Source: JBBIRT01 sp037441725 (GTDB taxonomy: Bacteria > Desulfobacterota > BSN033 > UBA1163). From it: 5,963 nucleotides of DNA. The notes beneath the pieces were generated by a model, which searched no databases, was not told the DNA's origin, and saw nothing but the letters and a program-made list of their open reading frames with translations. Location: positions 1-5,963 of the forward strand of contig JBBIRT010000177.1 in NCBI GenBank assembly GCA_037441725.1, given 5' to 3'. Both the position numbers and the translations under genes were made by a program. Below, one piece after another: positions 1 through 5,190 of this stretch (positions within the stretch are counted from its first letter, which is position 1; every line of letters begins with the position of its first letter).

Positions 1-115
1 AGCAGTGGCGACGGTTACCCATAAATTAAACGCCTGCATTCAAAAGTTTTGGAATTACACCTCTCCATTCATTCTTGGAAGTTTTTCGGAGTTCTCATTG
101 AAACGATCACCCGAT
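1..115. other. Unassigned flank downstream of transketolase
   Basis: No gene can be supported here. The plus strand has stops close to the edge in two frames (one reads SSGDGYP-stop, another QWRRLPIN-stop), so the tail of a plus-strand gene converging on the transketolase is possible but cannot be identified from 7-8 residues. On the minus strand, beyond the transketolase stop, there is no clear start with a ribosome binding site and no hairpin followed by a T-run, so no intrinsic terminator for the transketolase is visible. Bases 2-10 and 31-37 can pair imperfectly (GGCG with CGCC, GCA with TGC, two bases bulged). Confidence 0.4.
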
Positions 116-2047
116 TCATTTCTTTTTTATCTCTTCAATCACTACGTGGATCAGACTCTCTACATCCAGCCCTTGCATTCGATAGAGATCATCAGGTTTG
201 CCAGAGCTTCCATATTTTGTGATTCCGAGTTTATGAAAACGGATCCCCATTCCATGCCCTGCTAACACATTTCCAATGAGAGAACCCAGACCTGTTCGGA
301 TATGGTGATCCTCATAGGTGATGATTACCCCTGTCTTGGAGGCTTTTAGAATGGCATCAATATCTAAGTCACTCAGACAAGAGATATTGAAAACCTGGAC
401 TTTGATTCCTTTCTCTTTCAATTTTTCCCAAGCTTGAACTGCCCGGTAGACCATTCCCCCAGTTGTGAGAATGGCTGCATCCTTTCCGCTGCGTATTAGA
501 TCCGCTTGACCATATTTGAATTCATAAGGAGAGGCATAAAAAGGGTATCCTTCCTCATTCAGGAGGATTGGTCCAGAGGATCGCCCCATAGAAACGAGGA
601 AGTTCCCATGAGTTTTTGCCACATAACGAATGATCCGATCAGTCTGATTTGGGTCAGCCGGAATAATGATCTTATATCCAAAGAGGTTTTGTACCAACCC
701 AATATAGTCAATGCATTGATGGGTTTTTCCATCCTCTCCTACATCCAAACCATTATGGGTACAGATGAGTTTCAGGTTTGTCCCATTGATGTCATTGAGG
801 CGATGTTGATTGTAGGTCTCATCTACACCAAAGACTCCAAAATCTGCAAAGAAAGAAACAAGGCCAAGAGTGGAGATGGCACCGGCTATGGTTGCTGTAT
901 GGTGTTCTTGGATCCCTCCCTGGAAAAAGTGATTTGGAAACTGTTTGGCAAATCCTGAAGTTTTTACTGAAGAGGCTAAATCACAATCGAAAACCACCAC
1001 GGGGGGCGAGGAATTTTCTTGGACATTGGCCTTGGCAATGTCGACTAAAGCATTTCCAAAGGCTGTGCGGTTGTCTATTTTCTGCTCTTTTCCATAATCC
1101 CTTGGGGTCCCTGTCTCCATGGAATAAATTTCTAAGGGGTATGTTCGACCCGTGTAGGGAAGGTCCTCTTTTTCACGAATCAAACGATATCGATCTAAGT
1201 CATCTTCAAGGTCTAATTCCTGGATAGCCCTCTTATATTCATCGAAGGAAAGAGCCCTTCCATGGAATTCCTCTTTCCCTTCCATAAAGGAGACCCCCTT
1301 TCCCATGATCGTATGGGCAATAATCGCCGTAGGATGTTGAGAAAGGATTGCCTCTCTCAAGGCGATATAGATCTCTTGAAAATTGTGGCCATCTATTTCC
1401 TTTACCCCCCAACCATCTGATTCGTAATTCTTAGCGATATTCTGGGGCATGATTTCATGGGTCACCCCACTGATCTGTCTCCGATTGTAATCAATGATCA
1501 CTGTGAGGTTATCCAGTCCGTATTTGATTGCAAAACGGCGTGCTTCAGAAATCTGCCCTTTCTGTTGTTCCCCACAACCCATCGTCACAAACACATGAAA
1601 TCCTCTTTTTAAGAGCTTTGCTCCGAGGGCAAAACCACAACCCGCAGACAATCCCTGTCCGAGGTTCCCTGTATTCCACTCCACTCCTGGTACCCCTTTT
1701 TCGACGTGGCCCTCAAAGGGACTCCCTGCCTTTCGAAAAGTCGAGATGGCTGATTCGATGGGAAAGAAACCAATTCGACCCAGGGCTGAATATACTCCAG
1801 GAGAGGTATGGCCATGGCTGACCACTATTCGATCCCTATTTGGATCAGAAGGAGACTGGGGGTGAATATTGGCATAGGAGTAGAGAACCAGATAAAAATC
1901 AATAGAGGACATCGAGCCCCCTGGGTGTCCTGACCCAGCCAGGGTGGTCATCTTCAATATATCTCCCCTTGCCAATCTTGCCAATTCTGATAACCTCTTA
2001 AGGGAATCATCGTTCAATCTTTCTTCTATGAATCTTTTTCCCTCCAT
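116..2047 (-). CDS. tkt: Transketolase, single-chain, thiamine diphosphate-dependent
   Basis: Predicted to move two-carbon ketol units between sugar phosphates in the non-oxidative pentose phosphate pathway (cytosolic homodimer, ThDP plus divalent metal). At 643 aa it is full length, unlike the split N/C subunits of archaea and some thermophiles. Visible landmarks: GSGHPGGS at 38-45 with the conserved His41; HGHTSPGVY at 78-86; FEGHVEKG at 111-118 with His114; GVEWNTGNLGQG at 121-132; the ThDP/metal motif at 157-188, ending in the conserved Asn188; FHG at 261-263 as in the human-type enzyme; the pyrimidine domain from about 326 with likely catalytic Glu381 in GIQEHH; DFGVFGVDE at 402-410; GEDGKTHQ at 437-444 with the active-site His; and a C-terminal domain from about 515. 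Oddity: the usual GDG of the metal motif reads GCG (Cys158). The ATG start is backed by GGAG at 2055-2058, seven bases upstream. The family call is secure; activity with Cys158 is less certain. Confidence 0.93.
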   Translation of the reverse strand: MEGKRFIEERLNDDSLKRLSELARLARGDILKMTTLAGSGHPGGSMSSIDFYLVLYSYANIHPQSPSDPNRDRIVVSHGHTSPGVYSALGRIGFFPIESAISTFRKAGSPFEGHVEKGVPGVEWNTGNLGQGLSAGCGFALGAKLLKRGFHVFVTMGCGEQQKGQISEARRFAIKYGLDNLTVIIDYNRRQISGVTHEIMPQNIAKNYESDGWGVKEIDGHNFQEIYIALREAILSQHPTAIIAHTIMGKGVSFMEGKEEFHGRALSFDEYKRAIQELDLEDDLDRYRLIREKEDLPYTGRTYPLEIYSMETGTPRDYGKEQKIDNRTAFGNALVDIAKANVQENSSPPVVVFDCDLASSVKTSGFAKQFPNHFFQGGIQEHHTATIAGAISTLGLVSFFADFGVFGVDETYNQHRLNDINGTNLKLICTHNGLDVGEDGKTHQCIDYIGLVQNLFGYKIIIPADPNQTDRIIRYVAKTHGNFLVSMGRSSGPILLNEEGYPFYASPYEFKYGQADLIRSGKDAAILTTGGMVYRAVQAWEKLKEKGIKVQVFNISCLSDLDIDAILKASKTGVIITYEDHHIRTGLGSLIGNVLAGHGMGIRFHKLGITKYGSSGKPDDLYRMQGLDVESLIHVVIEEIKKK

Positions 2048-2129
2048 TTTGATTCTCCATCCTAAGAGTTGAAATCATTTAATATTTCATGCATATAAAA
2101 AGCATAACCTTCTTCCCCTTCTGTTTAAG

Positions 2130-2158
2130 TTCAATTGAGGGAGACCTTTTTAATTGAA
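2130..2158. repeat. Inverted repeat / hairpin with possible GNRA loop
   Basis: TTCAATT at 2130-2136 is the perfect reverse complement of AATTGAA at 2152-2158. As plus-strand RNA, the interior can also pair AGG (2138-2140) with CCT (2145-2147), closing a GAGA tetraloop and leaving a TTT bulge on the 3' side. No T-run follows on either strand, so it is not an intrinsic terminator. It could be a protein-binding operator or an RNA leader structure. It lies about 83 bases before the tkt start and 235 before ald. Confidence 0.4.
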
Positions 2159-2172
2159 TGAACATTACACAT
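2131..2172 (-). CDS. Possible 13-residue leader ORF upstream of tkt
   Basis: On the minus strand, an ATG at 2172-2170 follows a strong GGAGG (complement of 2180-2184) at the good distance of seven bases, and reads MCNVHSIKKVSLN before TGA at 2133-2131. A different-frame ATG at 2177-2175 opens 32 codons (to 2079), but it lies only two bases from the GGAGG. The ORF ends inside the 2130-2158 inverted repeat, in the tkt leader if transcription starts far enough upstream. It may be a leader peptide, an unrelated small protein or chance; only the strong ribosome binding site argues for it. Confidence 0.22.
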   Translation of the reverse strand: MCNVHSIKKVSLN

Positions 2173-2218
2173 AACATATCCTCCGATTTTTGAAAAGTTA
2201 ATATTGTGGCCAAAGATG

Positions 2219-2236
2219 ATCCCTCTTAGAAGGGAT
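2219..2236. repeat. Short inverted repeat ATCCCT-N6-AGGGAT
   Basis: ATCCCT at 2219-2224 and AGGGAT at 2231-2236 are perfect reverse complements around the six-base loop CTTAGA. The dyad sits near the middle of the divergent region, about 158 bases before ald. No T-run follows on either strand, so it is not a terminator. It has the size of a helix-turn-helix regulator half-site pair, but no particular regulator is recognised. Confidence 0.35.
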
Positions 2237-2382
2237 GAGAAAATTTAGGGAGTCGAGAGAACTTAATGATCTGGCAGAGAGGTTTTAAAAGATCTTAAAA
2301 TAGGAGTGGGTAATATCTCCATTGGCCTTATTTTCCAATTATGAGCGATAGGTTATGCCGCGGAGAATTTATGGTTTGATAT

Positions 2383-2388
2383 AGGAGG
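2383..2388 (+). promoter_or_regulatory. Strong Shine-Dalgarno AGGAGG that selects the ald start
   Basis: AGGAGG lies two bases before GTG 2391 and five bases before ATG 2394. The longer spacing is far more usual, and starting at ATG gives the family-typical N-terminus MIIGVPKEIK, so 2394 is preferred over the one-residue-longer GTG start. Confidence 0.75.
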
Positions 2389-2393
2389 GAGTG

Positions 2394-3497
2394 ATGATTA
2401 TTGGGGTTCCAAAGGAGATTAAGGGGGGTGAGAAAAGGGTGGGAATGACTCCCCAAGGAGTGGATGCATTAGTTTCTCATCACCATCGTGTGTTGGTTGA
2501 GAAAGGGGCGGGGATAGGAAGTGGCTTCTCAGACCATGAATATGGAAAGGCAGGGGCCATTCTGGTTGATAAAGCAACAGATGTTTGGGCTGAAGCAGAG
2601 ATGGTGGTGAAGGTGAAGGAACCCCAGGAAACAGAATTTCCATTGATGAGACCTGGCCAGATTCTTTTTACCTATCTCCATTTAGCGGCTAATCGGGACC
2701 TCACCTTAAAATTGATGGAACGTCGGATCATTGGGATTGGATACGAGACTGTTCAGGAAAAGGACGGCTCCCTTCCTCTGCTTCGACCCATGAGTGAGAT
2801 TGCCGGGAGGGCATCTGTTCTCGCAGGGGGAATGTGCCTTGAGGCCAAACAAGGAGGTCGAGGGGTTCTTCTCTGTGGCGCCTCAGGCGTGCCTCCTGCT
2901 AAGGTCGTTATCCTTGGAGCTGGGGTAGTGGGGACTAATGCCTGCAAAGTGGCCATTGGGATTGGAGCCCGTGTGAGCATCTTAGACGTCCGACCCGATC
3001 GACTGAGCTACCTTCATGACATCACTCAAGGGCATATCGCTACCTTTATCTCAAATCGAATGACCATTGGGGAGGAGATTGCAGGGGCAGATCTGGTCAT
3101 CGGAGCTGTTCTCATTCCTGGGGCCCATGCGCCCAAACTGGTGACACGGCAGATGCTGAGAAGGATGCGTCCTGGTTCAGCCGTGGTGGATGTTTCTGTG
3201 GATCAAGGTGGATGTTTTGAGACGACCCGGCCGACGACTCATGAAAATCCAACCTATGTTGATGAGGGGATTATTCATTACTGTGTAACCAATATTCCTG
3301 GTGCCTTTCCGAGAACCTCCACCTTTGCCCTCACCAATGCCACCTTTCCCTATGTCCTCCAGATTGCAGACAAAGGGTATGAAAGGGCCCTCAAAGAGAA
3401 TGAACCTTTAAGGAAAGGGCTTAATCTGATCGATGGGAAGATCGTTTCTCAGGCCGTGGCTGAAAGTTTGGGATTGCAGAACCATCTCTTGATATGA
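2394..3497 (+). CDS. ald: Alanine dehydrogenase (NAD-dependent)
   Basis: Cytosolic enzyme, typically a hexamer, interconverting L-alanine with pyruvate, ammonia and NADH. The 367-residue product matches the usual family length (about 370) and keeps the known functional residues at the same numbers as the Mycobacterium tuberculosis enzyme: Arg15 (EKRVGMTP), Lys75 (KVKEP), His96 (TYLHLAA) and Asp270 (DVSVDQGG). The N-terminal catalytic half is followed by a Rossmann NAD site, GAGVVG at 175-180, with Asp198 at the end of the second strand favouring NAD over NADP. The C-terminal signatures RPTTHENPTY (279-288) and RTSTFALTNAT (307-317) are present. It is first in the plus-strand cluster and shares an ATGA overlap with cmk, suggesting coupled translation. 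The neighbours are not alanine-related, so context adds nothing to the function. Lysine biosynthesis/transhydrogenase relatives share the fold, but the residue match makes Ald the clear choice. Confidence 0.95.
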   Translation: MIIGVPKEIKGGEKRVGMTPQGVDALVSHHHRVLVEKGAGIGSGFSDHEYGKAGAILVDKATDVWAEAEMVVKVKEPQETEFPLMRPGQILFTYLHLAANRDLTLKLMERRIIGIGYETVQEKDGSLPLLRPMSEIAGRASVLAGGMCLEAKQGGRGVLLCGASGVPPAKVVILGAGVVGTNACKVAIGIGARVSILDVRPDRLSYLHDITQGHIATFISNRMTIGEEIAGADLVIGAVLIPGAHAPKLVTRQMLRRMRPGSAVVDVSVDQGGCFETTRPTTHENPTYVDEGIIHYCVTNIPGAFPRTSTFALTNATFPYVLQIADKGYERALKENEPLRKGLNLIDGKIVSQAVAESLGLQNHLLI

Positions 3498-4246
3498 CCT
3501 ACATAGATGATAAAAACCGATATGGTGTTGGAATAGGAGCAACCATTCAAAAGAAAAGACTGATCATTGCCATTGACGGCCCTTCAGGTGCTGGAAAGAG
3601 TACGGTCGCAAGGACCTTAGCGAAACGATTGGATTATGTTTATATTGATACCGGAGCAATGTATCGATCTGTTGCCCTTAGAGTAAAGGAGAAAAATATT
3701 CCTTTAGACGATGAAAGGGGAATTCGTCAATTGGCCTGTTCCCTTCATATCACCTTTATCCAAGAAGGAGAAAAAAATCTTATTTTCTGTAACGGAGAAG
3801 ATGTTACCCAAGCGATCCGGACTCCTGAAATCAGTCTTTTGGCTTCCATCCTCTCAAAGCAGAAAGGGGTGAGGGAGGTCTTGGTTCAGATGCAGAGGGA
3901 GATGGGAAAGAATGGTGGGGTGATCCTGGAGGGAAGAGACATTGGGACAGTCGTTTTCCCTGATGCAGAGGTTAAATTCTACTTGGATGCCAAAGAAGAG
4001 GAGAGGGCTAAAAGAAGGTATCTTGAGATGATTGAGAAAGGGGTAGGGGTGGATTTTAAAGAGACCCAGAAAGAATTACTGGAAAGGGATCATCAGGATA
4101 TGCATCGAGATCACTCTCCTTTGAAGAAGGCAGAGGATGCCATAGGGATTGACTCCACCTTTCGATCTGTGGAGGAGGTTGTAGAAGAGATGATGCGAAT
4201 CATTGAGCAGAAAAGGAGAGGAGACCTAACCAGTGAGGATAGGTGA
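3494..4246 (+). CDS. cmk: Cytidylate (CMP/dCMP) kinase
   Basis: Phosphorylates CMP and dCMP with ATP in pyrimidine nucleotide supply. Motifs, numbered from the ATG: P-loop GPSGAGKST at 29-37, DTGAMYR at 52-58, the CMP-binding NGEDVT..IRTPEIS at 100-114, EGRDIGTVVFPDA at 146-158, a basic lid RAKRR at 171-175, and the RD..DM.RD.SPL signature at 198-210. Length is 250 aa against roughly 220-230 for the family; the excess is mostly a 22-residue N-terminal stretch before RLIIAIDGP. The ATG overlaps the ald stop as ATGA and has no obvious ribosome binding site, so it would depend on coupling. A better-spaced AGGAG (3535-3539) precedes an in-frame ATT at 3545 that would give 233 aa, so the true start is uncertain. 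Family identity is not in doubt. cmk next to ispH and rpsA is a recurrent bacterial gene order. Confidence 0.95.
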   Translation: MTYIDDKNRYGVGIGATIQKKRLIIAIDGPSGAGKSTVARTLAKRLDYVYIDTGAMYRSVALRVKEKNIPLDDERGIRQLACSLHITFIQEGEKNLIFCNGEDVTQAIRTPEISLLASILSKQKGVREVLVQMQREMGKNGGVILEGRDIGTVVFPDAEVKFYLDAKEEERAKRRYLEMIEKGVGVDFKETQKELLERDHQDMHRDHSPLKKAEDAIGIDSTFRSVEEVVEEMMRIIEQKRRGDLTSEDR

Positions 4247-4264
4247 CAGCAACAAACATTCCTT

Positions 4265-4268
4265 GGAG
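4265..4268 (+). promoter_or_regulatory. GGAG ribosome binding site for the TTG start of ispH
   Basis: GGAG lies five bases upstream of TTG 4274. No ATG or GTG in this frame lies between the cmk stop (4244-4246) and the first conserved cysteine of IspH, so this site with TTG is the best-supported start. Confidence 0.7.
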
Positions 4269-4273
4269 TCAAA

Positions 4274-5116
4274 TTGGAACTGATCATTGCTAAATCAGCA
4301 GGATTTTGTTTTGGAGTAAAAAGGGCTATGGATCTGGCCATAGAGGCGGTCAAAAAATATCCCAAAGACATCTATACCCTCGGTCCTCTCATCCACAATC
4401 CACAGGCAGTGGGCTTCCTTGAAGGGTTAGGGATAAAAGCAAGAGATCGAATAGAACAGATCCAAAAGGGAACGGTCATCTTTCGATCCCACGGGGTTTC
4501 TTTAGAAGATTTTAAAAAGGCGAAGGAGAAAGGATTACGGATCATTGATGCTACCTGTCCAATTGTCAAAAGGGCCCAGCTTTTTGCGAAATACCTCCAT
4601 CGGTATCGATACGCTGTCCTCATTGTAGGAGATAAACGACATCCGGAGGTAAAGGCAATTCAAAGTTATATTGAAGATGGAGTGGATGTGGTAGAGGATG
4701 GAGAGGCCCTTCTAAGAAAAGGACCATGGGAGAAGCTTGGAATCATTGCCCAGACCACCCAAGCCTTTGATCTATTCAAACAAGTAGTGGCCTACTCTTT
4801 AGAGAGGGCAAGAGAGGTGAGGGTATTTAATACAATCTGTAAGGCCACAACCAACCATCAGTCCGAAGCTGTGGAGATTGCCAAACAAGTCGATTGTATG
4901 ATTGTGATTGGGGGTTATAATAGTGGAAACACCCAACGACTCACAGCCATCTGCAAGAGGGTCCAGCCCTGTACTTATCAGATTGAGACAGCCCAAGAAC
5001 TCCATCCGGAATGGTTTACCAAGAAGGAAAGAATCGGTCTTACGGCAGGGGCCTCAACCCCCTCCTGGATCATCAAAGAGGTAGAATTGAAGATTCGAAG
5101 TCTGGAAAGGCCTTGA
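4274..5116 (+). CDS. ispH: 4-hydroxy-3-methylbut-2-enyl diphosphate reductase (IspH/LytB)
   Basis: Last step of the MEP isoprenoid pathway: reductively converts HMBPP to IPP and DMAPP using an oxygen-sensitive 4Fe-4S cluster. The three cluster cysteines are present at Cys12 (GFCFGVKRA), Cys95 (DATCPIV) and Cys189 (NTICKATTNHQSEA). Substrate-pocket residues are also visible: His41 (LIHNPQ), His73 (RSHGV), His123 and Glu125 (RHPEV), QTT at 160-162, Ser217 and Asn219 (YNSGNT), and Ser261 (AGASTPSW). The 280-residue length is the short bacterial single-domain form, without the S1-domain fusion found in some Clostridia. It starts with TTG and lies 27 bases after cmk in the same reading frame, separated by one TGA and nine sense codons. 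It implies that this organism makes isoprenoids by the MEP route. rpsA follows 74 bases downstream. Confidence 0.96.
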   Translation: MELIIAKSAGFCFGVKRAMDLAIEAVKKYPKDIYTLGPLIHNPQAVGFLEGLGIKARDRIEQIQKGTVIFRSHGVSLEDFKKAKEKGLRIIDATCPIVKRAQLFAKYLHRYRYAVLIVGDKRHPEVKAIQSYIEDGVDVVEDGEALLRKGPWEKLGIIAQTTQAFDLFKQVVAYSLERAREVRVFNTICKATTNHQSEAVEIAKQVDCMIVIGGYNSGNTQRLTAICKRVQPCTYQIETAQELHPEWFTKKERIGLTAGASTPSWIIKEVELKIRSLERP

Positions 5117-5127
5117 AGTGAAAAGAT

Positions 5128-5156
5128 TTGTATTTTTTTTAAGGGTGTGATATATA
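5128..5156 (+). promoter_or_regulatory. Weak sigma-70-like promoter candidate for rpsA
   Basis: TTGTAT at 5128-5133 and TATATA at 5151-5156 are separated by 17 bases, the ideal spacing, but the hexamers match consensus at only about 3/6 and 4/6. The T8 run at 5133-5140 lies in the spacer. It would give a leader of roughly 25-30 bases before the rpsA ATG. The 74-base gap, the widest within the plus-strand cluster, makes an independent rpsA promoter plausible, and rpsA often has one. The -10 region coincides with the palindrome at 5147-5160. Confidence 0.35.
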
Positions 5157-5160
5157 TCAA
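5147..5160. promoter_or_regulatory. CRP/FNR-type palindrome upstream of rpsA
   Basis: Bases 5148-5159 form a perfect 12-base palindrome, TGATATATATCA. Extended by one base each side it matches the FNR consensus TTGAT-N4-ATCAA at nine of ten specified positions (G instead of the first T). Read as a CRP-type box (TGTGA-N6-TCACA) from 5146, it matches eight of ten. It overlaps the candidate -10 element, a position more suited to repression than activation. AT-rich promoters can yield such palindromes by chance, so a functional site is only a possibility. Confidence 0.3.
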
Positions 5161-5190
5161 TCCATTATGATTGGGAAAAGGGGGTTTTGA

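Larger units (their letters stand above)
2048..2390. promoter_or_regulatory. Divergent intergenic region between tkt and ald
   Basis: This 343-base, AT-rich gap must hold the promoters of both divergent units, since both genes start at its edges. I could not find a convincing sigma-70 pair for either gene: candidates such as TTGAAC on the minus strand, or TATGCC near 2354 on the plus strand, have weak hexamers or wrong spacing. It contains two inverted repeats (2130-2158 and 2219-2236), an 8-base palindrome AAGATCTT at 2289-2296, and a possible short minus-strand leader ORF (2131-2172). I see no glycine riboswitch or other recognised riboswitch core. The only plus-strand ORFs are trivial, for example a 12-codon one starting at 2341. 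Confidence 0.5.

Noticed and set aside
5..265. 86-codon plus-strand open frame at the left edge
   Set aside because: More than half of it is antisense to the transketolase C-terminus. There is no ribosome binding site and no recognisable product.
506..958. 150-codon plus-strand open frame inside transketolase
   Set aside because: It is wholly antisense to a gene with strong family motifs, and its product resembles no family I know.
116..2047. Transketolase as DXS or a pyruvate dehydrogenase E1 relative
   Set aside because: The GSGHPGGS, GNLGQG and human-type FHG motifs and the domain order fit transketolase. DXS would be expected to show its own different motifs in the linker and pyrimidine domain.
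2048..2390. Glycine or other riboswitch upstream of ald
   Set aside because: None of the conserved glycine aptamer core segments are visible. The two hairpins are simple dyads.
2391..2393. GTG 2391 as the ald start
   Set aside because: It is only two bases from AGGAGG, while ATG 2394 has normal spacing and gives the family-typical N-terminus.
5133..5140. T8 run after ispH as an intrinsic terminator
   Set aside because: No GC-rich hairpin precedes it. The only nearby dyad is the loopless AAGGCCTT at 5107-5114, inside the ispH end.
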